64,000 bases of DNA from JAKVBK01 sp022447275 (GCA_047125605.1 CP138932.1:372001-436000), one strand, 5' to 3'; shown: positions 9,040-18,508, numbered from the stretch's first letter. The notes: a model not told the origin generated them from the sequence alone. Program-made: numbers and translations.

Positions 9040-10287
9040 TCAGGCCGTCTGTTTCTGAATGCGGGTCAGCTTGCCCACCACGATCGAGATAAAGGCCGCG
9101 ACAAAGCTGAACACTGCGCCCATCTTAGCAGCGTCCTGAATTGGGCCCGGATCAAAGGCCACAGTTGCCACAAATAGAGACACGGTAAAGCCGATGGCCG
9201 AAACGCAGCCGATTGTGAACAAATCGACCGTGCGCACACCTTCGGGAAGGCCAAGGCGCAAGGGCCCGGCCGCAACCCATCCAAAGAACAGCACGCCGAA
9301 AGGCTTGCCGATCAGCAATCCAGCAAGGACCAGCCAAGTCGGTTCGGAAATCGAAGAGAATTCCACGCCCGCGTTCAGAAGCCCAAACAGGAACAGTACG
9401 ATTTCCACCGGTACTTTTAGGGCGTGTTCCATCTGATTAAGGATGTCGGTCAGATAGCTTTCGGCCTCTGCAAAGATGCCAAAGGCACGGTCCGCATGGG
9501 GAATCGCGGGAACAACGGGCAAAAGCCCAAGTGCCGGGTGCAGGCCGCTTTCCTGAAAGCCATACCAAGACAGGCAGCCAGCGATCGCATAGGGCCACCA
9601 GCTGAGCTTGCTGCGCACCCACGTGGAGTTCGGACGGGCCGCCTTGCCACGGTCCAGATAGCGGGGCAACCAGTTGAACAGGATAAACACGCCCACTGCA
9701 GCGCCAAGCGAAAGCAGCAGCCATTCGGGTGCCAGCTCACCCGAGGGATAGAAGATGGCAAGGATCAACAAGCCTGCCGCGTCATCCGCGATAGCCAGCA
9801 GCAGAAGGAAGCGCACGGCGGGATGGCCCGCGCCGAACACGATCCGACCGACAAGGTAGCTGAAGGCAATGTCAGTGGCGGTGGGGATGGCCCAGCCGTT
9901 GAAAACCGCGTCATAGGTGGTCGAGCCCAGCATCGCCGCCAGCCCCAGATAAACAGCGATAGGCCCGAACATGCCGCCGGCTGTTGCGAAGAGGGGGGTC
10001 GCCGCTTTTTTGCCGCGTAGCGATCCATTCTTGAGAACGACCGCCTCCCAGACTTCCTTTGCGGCGATTGCGAAGAAAAGCGCCATCAGCACGTCATTCA
10101 CAAGGTAGTGCAGGGTCAGTTCACGGTGCCCATCGTGCATATGGCCGATCGGGAAATCCTTGAATATGACGATGTCGTGGAAGGCCTTGTAGCTTGCGTT
10201 GTCCACGTTGGCCCAGATCAGGGCGGTCAAGGCACCTGTGATCAACAAAATCGAGTAGTTTGTGACAAAATTCCAAACGCGGTACAT
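9040..10287 (-). CDS. nhaA: Na+/H+ antiporter NhaA
   Basis: Inner-membrane antiporter that expels Na+ in exchange for protons at alkaline pH. The 415 residues form about 12 membrane helices. The ion-binding Asp pair lies in LAIADDAAGL (Asp168-Asp169), and the conserved Asp139 lies in PTATDIAFSYL, matching the E. coli Asp163/164 and Asp133 sites. ATG at 10287. The gene is monocistronic, with a strong terminator downstream. It fits a marine or salt-exposed lifestyle, though that is inference. Confidence 0.96.
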   Translation of the reverse strand: MYRVWNFVTNYSILLITGALTALIWANVDNASYKAFHDIVIFKDFPIGHMHDGHRELTLHYLVNDVLMALFFAIAAKEVWEAVVLKNGSLRGKKAATPLFATAGGMFGPIAVYLGLAAMLGSTTYDAVFNGWAIPTATDIAFSYLVGRIVFGAGHPAVRFLLLLAIADDAAGLLILAIFYPSGELAPEWLLLSLGAAVGVFILFNWLPRYLDRGKAARPNSTWVRSKLSWWPYAIAGCLSWYGFQESGLHPALGLLPVVPAIPHADRAFGIFAEAESYLTDILNQMEHALKVPVEIVLFLFGLLNAGVEFSSISEPTWLVLAGLLIGKPFGVLFFGWVAAGPLRLGLPEGVRTVDLFTIGCVSAIGFTVSLFVATVAFDPGPIQDAAKMGAVFSFVAAFISIVVGKLTRIQKQTA

Positions 10288-10590
10288 CGGGGCCCCTTCG
10301 GTTCAACTGTTCTGCCGGGCGCGGTCGGCAAGCTGCGGCGCCCTATTTTGAATTGATATGATCACCACCATGTGTCCGGGCAACCCACATAAGCTGTGCG
10401 CGGCGCAATGCCTCGGCAGGACACAGGCCCCTTGACGCCCAAGCGCTAGCAAATCGGGCCGCCACTGCCAAGACGTGATGGTGCACCATGCACGTAAGTG
10501 GGATATATTTCGCCGCATTCGAACCTGTCGTGGGCGTACTACATAGCCGTCGGGATCAGGAGAGAAGGCGCCTGTGTATGAGCCAATGTC
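10288..10590. other. divergent intergenic region, nhaA / UDG-family gene
   Basis: 303 bases without a gene, between the divergent nhaA and uracil-DNA glycosylase-family genes; it must hold both promoters. No clear promoter boxes, repeats or RNA structure could be identified by eye. Confidence 0.4.
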
Positions 10591-11187
10591 ATGCAACTTG
10601 TTGACCGCATCACCGCTTGCCGTCTGTGTGCAGACCGGTTTGCATCCTCAAAAACGGCGCACGCACCAAGGCCTGTCGCCTGGTTTCGGCCGGGCGCGCG
10701 CATCCTCATTGCAGGCCAGGCCCCGGGCTTGCGGGTCCAACAGTCTGGTAAGCCCTTCACTGATGCGTCCGGTGATCGGTTGCGCCAGTGGTTGGGCATG
10801 GACGCGGACACATTCTATGACCGCGCCAGAACCGCGATCGTGCCCATGGCGTTTTGCTTTCCGGGCTATAACGCAAAGGGCAGTGACTTGCCCCCGCCAA
10901 AGCTGTGCGCTGAGACATGGCACGCAAACGTGATGGATGCGCTGGGCCCGGTGCCCCTCACTGTGCTTGTCGGCGGCCACGCCCATCGCTGGCATTTGCC
11001 GCGCGCCGGGGGCGGTCGGGTCGGCTCTGTCACCGCGACGGTCGCGGCATGGCGCGCACGTGCGCCGGCCATCTTCCCCTTGCCACACCCGTCTTGGCGC
11101 AATACCGCGTGGATGAAACGCAACCCCTGGTTCGAGGCAGATGTTCTGCCCGCGCTGAAAGCCCGTGTGCAGGAGGTCCTGGAATGA
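10591..11187 (+). CDS. uracil-DNA glycosylase family protein
   Basis: A 198-residue member of the uracil-DNA glycosylase superfamily, which excises deaminated bases from DNA. The water-activating motif GQAPGLRVQQSGKPF lies near residues 46-60, similar to the GEAPG motif of family 4 enzymes. The DNA-intercalating loop motif is PLPHPSWRN near 159-167. Only two Cys (CRLC, near residues 11-14) lie at the N-terminus, and the full four-Cys iron-sulfur set of family 4 is not evident, so the exact family is open. It overlaps the next gene by ATGA. Confidence 0.8.
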   Translation: MQLVDRITACRLCADRFASSKTAHAPRPVAWFRPGARILIAGQAPGLRVQQSGKPFTDASGDRLRQWLGMDADTFYDRARTAIVPMAFCFPGYNAKGSDLPPPKLCAETWHANVMDALGPVPLTVLVGGHAHRWHLPRAGGGRVGSVTATVAAWRARAPAIFPLPHPSWRNTAWMKRNPWFEADVLPALKARVQEVLE

Positions 11188-11966
11188 CATCAACCGCATT
11201 GGATAAGGCGCACGCTGCCATGCAGGCCGCACCGGAAGATGCGCAGGCCCGCCTCAAGTTCTTTGAGCGCTTTGCCGATAATGAGCTGTTCCTTCTTCTC
11301 GAGACGGAAGCCGAGGGCGATCAGATCACCCCACGGGTGTTTCCTTTGGAAGATGGCCCTGTCGTGCTGGTGTTTGACCGGGAGGCGCGCCTTGCGGCCT
11401 TCGCGGAAGGGCCTGCGCCCTATGTGGGGCTTTCAGGGCGCGTGTTGGCTGGGATGCTGGCCGGGCAAGGCATGGGCGTGGGGTTGAACCTTGAGGTTGC
11501 GCCCTCCGCGATGCTGTTGCCGCCGGATGCCATGGCCTGGCTCGCCGATATGGTGGCCTCGAGGCCAACCGAGGCATCCGCCGTTCCGGCGCGCATAGAT
11601 CCGCCTGGCGGTCTGCCTGAAATTCTGCTGGAGGCATTAGATGCAAAGCTGGCCACCGCGCGTGGGCTGGCCTCTGGGGCCTGGCTGGCTGCCGTCACCT
11701 ATGAAGGTCGCGCCAGGGGGCATCTGTTGGCCTTCATTGACGCGATACCGGGATCGGAATCCGCTCTGGCCGCAGCTGTGGGCGAGGCATTGGTGTTCTC
11801 GGGCCTTGAGGCGGGTGCGCTGGATGTCTCGTTCTTTATTGATGGCACGCCTGTCGCGGAGCGTCTGGCGCGGGTGGGCCTGCGCTTTGATTTGCCCGAA
11901 CTTACCGCTCCCGCACAGCCTTCTGCCCCGGGAACGGACCCGGATCGTCCCCCGTTGCTGCGCTAG
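11184..11966 (+). CDS. SseB family protein
   Basis: A 260-residue soluble protein with an SseB-type N-terminal domain (about 1-120) and an SseB C-terminal-like domain (about 150-245). Its biochemical role is not established. The ATG at 11184 overlaps the stop of the glycosylase gene in an ATGA, which indicates translational coupling. The longer frame beginning at 10917 would overlap the glycosylase massively and is rejected. The tail is Pro-rich and probably disordered. aspS follows after 84 bases. Confidence 0.8.
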   Translation: MTSTALDKAHAAMQAAPEDAQARLKFFERFADNELFLLLETEAEGDQITPRVFPLEDGPVVLVFDREARLAAFAEGPAPYVGLSGRVLAGMLAGQGMGVGLNLEVAPSAMLLPPDAMAWLADMVASRPTEASAVPARIDPPGGLPEILLEALDAKLATARGLASGAWLAAVTYEGRARGHLLAFIDAIPGSESALAAAVGEALVFSGLEAGALDVSFFIDGTPVAERLARVGLRFDLPELTAPAQPSAPGTDPDRPPLLR

Positions 11967-12050
11967 GAAGCCCCACCGCGCTTGCCTGCGCTTGACTTCA
12001 CGCCCCACACGCGGTCTACCGCGCGCCGACCCTAGTTTCGGAGGCCCCCC

Positions 12051-13907
12051 ATGCACGCCTATCGCAGCCATTCCTGTGCCGACCTCAACGCCAGCCACGC
12101 GGGCGATACCGTTCGTCTTGCCGGCTGGGTGCATCGCGTGCGCGACCATGGCGGCGTGCTCTTCATCGACCTGCGCGATCACTATGGCATGACACAGGTG
12201 CTTGCGGACCCTGACAGCCCGGTTTTCTCACAGATTGAGACGGTCCGCTCGGAGTGGTGCATTCGGATTGATGGTGTCGTCAAAAAGCGCGACGACAGCC
12301 TCGTGAACCCCAAGATCCCGACCGGTGAGATCGAAGTGTTCATCCGTGACATGGAAGTGCTCGGCGCAGCCGAAGAACTGCCGCTGATGGTGTTTGGCGA
12401 TCAGGAATACCCTGAGGAAACGCGCCTTCGCTACCGCTTCCTTGACCTGCGCCGCGAGCAGATGCAGGCCAATATGACCCTGCGCTCGGATGTGGTGGCC
12501 TCGATCCGCAAGCGTATGTGGGAAAAGGATTTCCGCGAGTTTCAGACGCCGATCATCACGGCCTCTAGCCCGGAAGGCGCACGCGACTTCCTGGTGCCCT
12601 CGCGTCTGCATCCGGGCAAGTTTTATGCGCTGCCTCAGGCGCCTCAGCAGTTCAAGCAACTGATCATGGTTTCGGGCTTCGACAAGTATTTCCAGATCGC
12701 GCCCTGCTTCCGCGACGAAGATCCCCGCGCCGATCGCTCGCCCACGGATTTCTACCAGCTCGATCTGGAGATGTCGTTCGTGGAGCAGCAGGATGTCTTT
12801 GATACGGTCTCCCCTGTGATCGCGGGCGTATTCGAAGAGTTTGGCGGCGGCCGCAAGGTCGATGCGCCTGAAAGCTGGCCCCAGATCAGTTATCGCGACG
12901 CCGCTTTGTGGTACGGCACCGACAAGCCGGACTTGCGCAACCCGATCAAGATGCAGGTGGTTTCGGATCACTTCCGCGGCTCTGGCTTTGCCATTTTCGC
13001 AAAACTTCTGGAGCAGGAAGGCACAGAGATTCGCGCCATTCCCGCGCCCACGGGCGGCAGCCGGAAATTCTGTGACCGCATGAACGCCTTTGCCCAGAAA
13101 GAAGGGCTGCCCGGTATGGGCTACATCTTCTGGCGCAAGCAATCGGCAGACAGTATCGCGCAGGAGCGGGGCATCTCTGTCAAAGAAGTGAATGCTCTGA
13201 TTAAAGCGGGCGAAATCACATTGGGCGAAGAGGCGGCAGGACCGCTGGCCAAGAATATCGGGCCGGAGCGCACCGAGGCGATCCGTCAGCAGCTGGGCCT
13301 TGGCGTTGGCGATGCTGCCTTCTTCCTGGGGGGCAAGCCCAAGGCCTTTGAAACGGTGGCCGGCAAAGCCCGCACCGTCATCGGCGACGAACTTGGCCTG
13401 ACCGATCAGGACCGCTTTGCCTTCGCATGGATCGTGGATTTCCCAATTTACGAAAAAGACGAGGAAACAGGCGCGATCGATTTCGAACACAACCCGTTCT
13501 CGATGCCCCAAGGCGGGATGGATGCACTCAACGGCGATCCCCTCGAGGTCAAAGGCTATCAGTACGACTTGGCCTGCAACGGCTATGAGTTGGTGTCGGG
13601 TGCCATCCGAAATCACAAGCCAGAGGTCATGCTGAAGGCGTTTGAGATCGCTGGTTATGGTGCGGATGAGGTTAAGAACCGCTTTGGCGCGCTGTTCAAC
13701 GCGTTCCACTACGGTGCACCGCCACATGGTGGATGCGCAGCAGGGATTGACCGGATCGTGATGCTGCTGGCAGACCAGCAGAATATCCGTGAGGTCATCA
13801 TGTTCCCGATGAACCAGCGGGCCGAAGACCTGATGATGGGGGCACCCAATCTGCCGCAAAACGAACAGATGCGCGAACTGTCCTTGCGGGTTGTTCAGGA
13901 AGACTGA
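12051..13907 (+). CDS. aspS: aspartyl-tRNA synthetase
   Basis: Class II aminoacyl-tRNA synthetase, 618 residues, the bacterial type with an inserted GAD domain. An N-terminal OB fold (GWVHRVRDHGG) binds the anticodon. Motif 2 holds FRDEDPRADRSPTDFYQ and motif 3 reads GAPPHGGCAAGIDRI near the C-terminus. Some bacterial enzymes of this type also charge tRNA-Asn; sequence alone does not decide this here. The ATG follows a purine-rich TTTCGGAGG site. Confidence 0.97.
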   Translation: MHAYRSHSCADLNASHAGDTVRLAGWVHRVRDHGGVLFIDLRDHYGMTQVLADPDSPVFSQIETVRSEWCIRIDGVVKKRDDSLVNPKIPTGEIEVFIRDMEVLGAAEELPLMVFGDQEYPEETRLRYRFLDLRREQMQANMTLRSDVVASIRKRMWEKDFREFQTPIITASSPEGARDFLVPSRLHPGKFYALPQAPQQFKQLIMVSGFDKYFQIAPCFRDEDPRADRSPTDFYQLDLEMSFVEQQDVFDTVSPVIAGVFEEFGGGRKVDAPESWPQISYRDAALWYGTDKPDLRNPIKMQVVSDHFRGSGFAIFAKLLEQEGTEIRAIPAPTGGSRKFCDRMNAFAQKEGLPGMGYIFWRKQSADSIAQERGISVKEVNALIKAGEITLGEEAAGPLAKNIGPERTEAIRQQLGLGVGDAAFFLGGKPKAFETVAGKARTVIGDELGLTDQDRFAFAWIVDFPIYEKDEETGAIDFEHNPFSMPQGGMDALNGDPLEVKGYQYDLACNGYELVSGAIRNHKPEVMLKAFEIAGYGADEVKNRFGALFNAFHYGAPPHGGCAAGIDRIVMLLADQQNIREVIMFPMNQRAEDLMMGAPNLPQNEQMRELSLRVVQED

Positions 13908-13933
13908 TCTGCGGCTTTGTGCTTGGGGCCAAC

Positions 13934-13983
13934 CCGTTGCTGGGGGCTCAGGGCTGACAGGTGCAATCAGCGGCCAGCAACGG
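13934..13983. repeat. 10-bp inverted repeat with 30-base loop after aspS
   Basis: CCGTTGCTGG at 13934-13943 is matched exactly by CCAGCAACGG at 13974-13983. The loop contains a smaller CTGA/TCAG pair. There is no T-tract, so it is not a classical terminator. It lies 26 bases after the aspS stop and inside the 3' half of the candidate small ORF on the other strand. It could end or stabilise either transcript. Confidence 0.6.
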
Positions 13984-14094
13984 CGGGAAAGCGCTGATCT
14001 GCGCTTCTTCCCCATCCGCGCGCTCTAGGGTCAGGGCCTGTAACTTTACAAAGTTCGAACATCCGCTGTAAGCCCAATGCGGCCCTTTAACCAT
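13948..14094 (-). CDS. possible 48-residue protein coupled to the GNAT gene
   Basis: ATG at 14094 overlaps the stop codon of the upstream GNAT gene (ATGGTTAA), and the frame is open for 48 codons to TGA at 13948. The product contains SGCSNFVK, LTLERADGEE and a C-terminal CTCQP. The amino-acid mix looks protein-like and the overlap suggests translational reinitiation, but no family is recognised. It could be a chance frame or the remnant of a longer gene. Confidence 0.3.
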   Translation of the reverse strand: MVKGPHWAYSGCSNFVKLQALTLERADGEEAQISAFPPLLAADCTCQP

Positions 14095-14587
14095 AGTGCC
14101 GATAGACCAAGTCCAGCGGATCAGACCGCGGTGCTTCGGCATCTAGCGTCGCGCCAAGCCGTTCTGCCAATCTGGATGATCTTTCATTCCTGGGATCGAC
14201 GTAGCTTACCAGCTTTTCGATGTGCGTGACATCGAGGCTCCATGCGCGCAGAACGGATGCGGCTTCGAATGCGAAACCGTGCCCTTCGGCAGCGGGGTAG
14301 AGAAACCATCCCAGTTCGAACTCCGGGAACAACGGCCCGGAATTGATTCCCACTTGTCCGAGGCATTCGCCGCTGGCCGCGTTGTCGATCATGAGCGCGC
14401 CACACCCGAACAGGCTCCATTGGGCGTGATCAGCGCAGAACATCCCCCAAGCCACTGAAGTGGAGAAGGGGCCACCCATATAGATCGAGCGATCTGACGC
14501 CATAAGGCGACAGTAGTCATCCCAGTCGCCTGTCCGCATAGGTCGTAGGGTCAGGCGGGAAGTGGTCAGGGTCGGGATCTCGGTCAT
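14087..14587 (-). CDS. GNAT family N-acetyltransferase (RimJ/RimL-like)
   Basis: A 166-residue acetyl-CoA-dependent acetyltransferase that starts with the typical RimJ/RimL-like TSRLTLRPMRTGDW. A central beta-bulge region (ECLGQVGINSG) and the acetyl-CoA-binding segment around PAAEGHGFAFEA, replacing the strict Q/RxxGxG/A loop, follow; the helix-strand segment VDPRNERSSRLAERLGA is near the C-terminus. The target (an amino group on a protein or small molecule) is unknown. It is convergent with aspS and divergent from the DUF1800 gene. Confidence 0.85.
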   Translation of the reverse strand: MTEIPTLTTSRLTLRPMRTGDWDDYCRLMASDRSIYMGGPFSTSVAWGMFCADHAQWSLFGCGALMIDNAASGECLGQVGINSGPLFPEFELGWFLYPAAEGHGFAFEAASVLRAWSLDVTHIEKLVSYVDPRNERSSRLAERLGATLDAEAPRSDPLDLVYRHYG

Positions 14588-14831
14588 CTGCAGGCCTTTC
14601 GTCGCCGCCTACACGGCTCCCATTTTGAATCAATGACTGCAAGGGCACATACAGAACCGGGCACAGAGTGGTAAAGCTATTTGCCAAGCTTAGAGACTGG
14701 CGGCGAATAGCCACTCGCTACGACCGATGCCCCCGCACATTCCGTCCGCTATCTACATCGCGGCAAATATCATCTTCTGGTTATGAGTCCTGACCCTAGG
14801 AGAATGGGCGCGCGGATCCTATCTTTGGTCC

Positions 14832-16205
14832 ATGTCCACGGATCAAGCTCTTTTCAGTGCCCGGTTTGGCACCGGCCTTCCGCGCAACGCATCTGAGGCA
14901 GAAACGCCTGCCGCGATGCTGGCGGCGCTCAGAGGCGTCGACACGGCCGCGCGCGCATACCCTGTTGCAGATTTCAGCTATGTCCAACTGCGCTTCAACG
15001 AGCGTGAGGCTTACCGAAAGCGTTTGAAGCAGGAGCAACCAACGCTCACAGCTGCACAGATCAACCGCCTGACGCGCAAGAAATACGGTTTGGAAAAGGA
15101 ATTCACCCACGCCCTGAAAGCACATCTGGCGCGTTGGGTCGAAGCCGCCGATCCATTGCGCGAACGCCTGATGCTGTTCTGGGCAGACCATTTTACGGCG
15201 ATCGGTAGGGGCAGGGGGCTTACGGGCGCCGAACCGTTTTACCTTGAAGGTGCGATCCGCCCCAACCTGACCGGGCGCTTTGAGGATATGTTCCTTGCCT
15301 GTGTTACCCATCCTTTGATGCTGCGGTACCTCGATCAGGATCAATCGGTATCCCCGTTGTCAAAGGTGGGGCGCGAGAGGGACAAGGGACTAAATGAGAA
15401 CCTCGCGCGCGAGGCGCTGGAACTGCACAGTCTGGGCGTGGACGGCCCCTACAGCCAAGTTGATGTACGCGCCTTGGCGCAATTGCTTGCCGGATTGACC
15501 GTGGGACGAAACACTGGGACGCGCTACGCCAGCAATCGAGCGCATCCCCGTCCAGTCCGCTTGTTGAAACGTGACTACGGATCAGGCAGGCCTGCGTTTG
15601 AAGATGTGCGCGCCGCTTTGCGCGATATCGCCAACCATCCGCAAACGGCGCGCCATATGGCCCGCAAACTTGCGGTGCATTTTGTGTCGGATGATCCGAG
15701 CAAGGCCTTGATTGATGCGCTCGAAACCAGTTGGCGTGACAGTGGCGGTCGACTGCAAGACGTTTACGCGACGCTGCTGTTGCATCCGGACGCGAAGCGC
15801 GCACAGCGTGCAAAGGTGAAGCAGCCCTTCGAATTGCTTGCCACGTCATTCAAGGCGCTTGGTGTACGGGGGCAGGATATCATGGAGCTTCCCCAAGAGG
15901 AGATGCGCAAGAGGCTGTTCCCGGGATTGCGACGGATGGGGCAGCCGTGGCTATCACCGCCGGGGCCTGACGGTTGGCCGGAAGAGGGCAGCGCGTGGAT
16001 CACCCCGGCTGCTCTTTCGATGCGCCTGACCTTCTTTTTGAACTTCGTGGGGCAGTATGAAAACCGTGTTGAGCCGCAGGACGCGCTTGAGCGTGGGTTA
16101 GGCCCCCTTGCGTCAAGTCAGCTCCGGTTTGCTGTCGATGCTGCAGAAAGCCGAAGGGATGCGTTGGCCCTTATCCTCGTGTCCCCAGAGTTTCAGAGGA
16201 AATAG
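14832..16205 (+). CDS. DUF1800 domain-containing protein
   Basis: A 457-residue member of the DUF1800 family, whose function is not established. Family hallmarks include FWADHFT near residues 118-124 and NENLAREALELHSLGV near 189-204. There is no N-terminal signal peptide or membrane helix, so the protein starts in the cytoplasm. It is followed after 4 bases by a DUF1501 gene with a Tat signal. This two-gene arrangement is common in other bacteria and argues that the products work together. Confidence 0.85.
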   Translation: MSTDQALFSARFGTGLPRNASEAETPAAMLAALRGVDTAARAYPVADFSYVQLRFNEREAYRKRLKQEQPTLTAAQINRLTRKKYGLEKEFTHALKAHLARWVEAADPLRERLMLFWADHFTAIGRGRGLTGAEPFYLEGAIRPNLTGRFEDMFLACVTHPLMLRYLDQDQSVSPLSKVGRERDKGLNENLAREALELHSLGVDGPYSQVDVRALAQLLAGLTVGRNTGTRYASNRAHPRPVRLLKRDYGSGRPAFEDVRAALRDIANHPQTARHMARKLAVHFVSDDPSKALIDALETSWRDSGGRLQDVYATLLLHPDAKRAQRAKVKQPFELLATSFKALGVRGQDIMELPQEEMRKRLFPGLRRMGQPWLSPPGPDGWPEEGSAWITPAALSMRLTFFLNFVGQYENRVEPQDALERGLGPLASSQLRFAVDAAESRRDALALILVSPEFQRK

Positions 16206-16209
16206 CAAG

Positions 16210-17430
16210 ATGAAACGGATCAATCGCCGGAATTTCCTGTTCAATGGCCTGTTGGGGGGGTGCTCTCTGGCCGCGAGCCCCTTGATAACGCCGGTTGCTT
16301 TTGCATCAGCGCCTTGGGAGCACCGGCTTGTCGTGATCGTGTTGCGGGGGGCGATGGATGGGCTTGATACCTTGCGCCCACATGGCGATCCGGATTTTGC
16401 AGCCTTGCGCCCCGGTTTGACGGATGCAACTGCGGACATCCCGCTTGCGGATGGATTTGCGATGCATGGAGGGCTCTCGGACTTGCTGCCACTTTGGGAG
16501 GCGGGAGAGTTGTCTTTCGCGCATGCTGTTTCCACGCCCTATCGCGATCAGCGCAGCCATTTTACAGGGCAGGATTTGTTGGAAGCGGGTACAGGCTTTG
16601 CTCCAGGCCAGCCAACTGCGCGCGACGGCTGGCTCAATCGGATGCTCCAAACAGTTCCCGGGATCACGTCAGAGACAGCCTATGCGATTGGCACGCAAGA
16701 CATGTTCATCCTCGCTGGGGATGCGCCTGCGTCCAATTGGCGGCAAGGCTTTCAGTTGCGCATGTCCGATCAGGCCGAGCGACTGCTCGAACTGCTCTAT
16801 CATGATGATGATCTCTTTCGCTCTGCCTTGAATGAGGCCCAAGGCATCAGTGAAACAATCGCGACAGAGCAGATGCTTGGCTCTAATGCGCCAGGTGAAA
16901 TGATGGATGCCAGTGCAATGGCGGGAGTGTCGAACGGGGACCTTGCGCTTGCCGAGTTTGCTTCAAGCCGGTTGCGGGCCGAGACGCGCATTGCCGCATT
17001 CTCACTGAACGGCTGGGACACCCACCGTGATCAAGCGGGGCACCTGGAGGTAAATCTGCGCAAGTTGGCTGCGACGATATTGCAGCTCAAACAAGGGGTA
17101 GGGCCTAAGATTTGGGCAAATACAACGGTTGTGACAATGACAGAGTTCGGGCGAACGGCCCGCGAGAACGGCTCATCTGGCACCGACCATGGCACCGGCG
17201 GTGCGATGTTGTTTGCCGGAGGTGCTGTGCGTGGTGGAAAGATCCACGCAGACTGGCCGGGTTTGTCTGAGGCAGACCTTTATAAACGCCGGGATTTGAT
17301 GCCGACGCAGGATGTGCGCGCTTACGCAGCAGCCTTGATGCGTGAGGGGTTTGGGCTCGGCGTGAGCGATCTGGAGCAGCATGTCTTTCCTGGGCTCGAT
17401 ATGGGTCAACTGGGCGGCATTTTGCGATAA
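16210..17430 (+). CDS. DUF1501 domain protein with Tat signal
   Basis: A 406-residue DUF1501 (sulfatase/alkaline-phosphatase-superfamily-like) protein of unknown substrate. The N-terminus MKRINRRNFLFNGLLGG is a twin-arginine signal, with cleavage probably after AFASA near residue 35, so the folded protein is exported to the periplasm. Family segments include VIVLRGAMDGLDTL, LNGWDTH and TEFGRTARENGSSGTDHG, the last with probable metal ligands. The ATG at 16210 was chosen over the longer frame from 16108 because the Tat motif begins there. It is cotranscribed with the DUF1800 gene. Confidence 0.88.
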   Translation: MKRINRRNFLFNGLLGGCSLAASPLITPVAFASAPWEHRLVVIVLRGAMDGLDTLRPHGDPDFAALRPGLTDATADIPLADGFAMHGGLSDLLPLWEAGELSFAHAVSTPYRDQRSHFTGQDLLEAGTGFAPGQPTARDGWLNRMLQTVPGITSETAYAIGTQDMFILAGDAPASNWRQGFQLRMSDQAERLLELLYHDDDLFRSALNEAQGISETIATEQMLGSNAPGEMMDASAMAGVSNGDLALAEFASSRLRAETRIAAFSLNGWDTHRDQAGHLEVNLRKLAATILQLKQGVGPKIWANTTVVTMTEFGRTARENGSSGTDHGTGGAMLFAGGAVRGGKIHADWPGLSEADLYKRRDLMPTQDVRAYAAALMREGFGLGVSDLEQHVFPGLDMGQLGGILR

Positions 17431-17658
17431 TCGGATCCGAGCACCGCCACTGGCCAGGTTGTAGCGGGATGGTATGGCTGCGGGTCTGATCTCACCGTGC
17501 GCGAGCCGATGTTTAAAAGTATTATCTTTTCTTGCTGCCAAGCTTTCAAAGCTGGTAGACGCGCTTTCCCAAATCGAATTTGCATCTTTGAGAAGCGTAT
17601 TTGAGTACCTTTGAAAGCCAGTTTAGCCCTGCGCACAAAGCGGCCAACGACTGCATGT

Positions 17659-18372
17659 TTAAATGTGGGCAGTGTTTTCGATTTTGGTTCTGACAAGGGC
17701 CTGAAGCTGAGAGAGATCCAGATCCTTTGGCCGTGGGTTTTGTGTTAGCAAAGAGCTTACGTCCAGCAGTGCGGGATCATCCCCGCTGACGCCGAGGCTG
17801 TGAATAAACTGGCCGATATAGGCAAGCGTGGCCTGATCGATCGGGCCCGATAAAAGCGCAGCAACATGGGCCAGATCATCGCGAAGGGCGACGGGATCGG
17901 GCGCAACAGTCGCATTTGAAACGACACGCGGTGAAGCGGGCAGGCCGTCCCTTGGGAGACACTTTAGGATCGCGTGCTGAAAGGCTGCGATCCCGGCAAT
18001 TGGCTTGGCCAAGAAATCATCCGCGCCGGCATCAAGCGCCGTCTGCTCTAAATGCGTTTCGCCAGAGGTGGCAATAATAGCGGGCACCCGCGGCTCAGCG
18101 AAGGCAAGTTCTTGTATCAGATCCACGCCAGAACCATCGGGAAGCCCTAAGTCGATCATAACGACACTTGGGCGATACACTGCCAAATGACGGCGCGCTG
18201 ACGCCAGACAATCTGCGCGGCGCAGGCGCGCTCCGCTGTGAAGCGCCATAAGACGCACGGCATCCGAGGCAAATTTACTGTCCTCAACAACCAACAGCGT
18301 TATGTCCGAGAGTGGGCGCTCTGCTGTTGGCCTTCTCAGCCGTGGCTGCAAGTTTTCAAATCCGTCGGGCAT
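17659..18372 (-). CDS. response regulator receiver protein
   Basis: A 237-residue protein with a receiver domain at about 23-140. The acidic pocket is VVED near residue 30, the phospho-acceptor Asp sits in VVMIDLGLPDGSG near 72, and the conserved Lys is in FLAKPI near 123. The C-terminal 95 residues contain no recognised DNA-binding or enzymatic domain, so it may be an adaptor. ATG 18372 is chosen because an AAAGGAGG ribosome site precedes it; the upstream extension overlaps the divergent mce region. No histidine kinase gene is adjacent. Confidence 0.85.
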   Translation of the reverse strand: MPDGFENLQPRLRRPTAERPLSDITLLVVEDSKFASDAVRLMALHSGARLRRADCLASARRHLAVYRPSVVMIDLGLPDGSGVDLIQELAFAEPRVPAIIATSGETHLEQTALDAGADDFLAKPIAGIAAFQHAILKCLPRDGLPASPRVVSNATVAPDPVALRDDLAHVAALLSGPIDQATLAYIGQFIHSLGVSGDDPALLDVSSLLTQNPRPKDLDLSQLQALVRTKIENTAHI

Positions 18373-18508
18373 CTTCAGCCTCCTTTCAGGGCTAAAATGG
18401 ACTGATTGAGGTGAAGAGGAGGTAAATGCCGCAGGGAAGCGCCTGCTGCTTGCGCTGGGCGAAAGGCCTGCCCATAACGGCGGTGAATTCAGTTGGAAAG
18501 GACATGCC

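Noticed and set aside
9424..10020. 198-codon plus-strand frame inside nhaA
   Set aside because: Antisense to a clear NhaA with intact motifs; the translation is compositionally odd and has no recognised domain.
10917..11183. Upstream extension of the SseB-like gene
   Set aside because: It lies inside the uracil-DNA glycosylase-family gene; the ATGA overlap at 11184 gives a natural start.
12228..14015. 595-codon open frame on the minus strand opposite aspS
   Set aside because: It is the antisense shadow of aspS in high-GC DNA. It has no family motifs, and aspS is certain.
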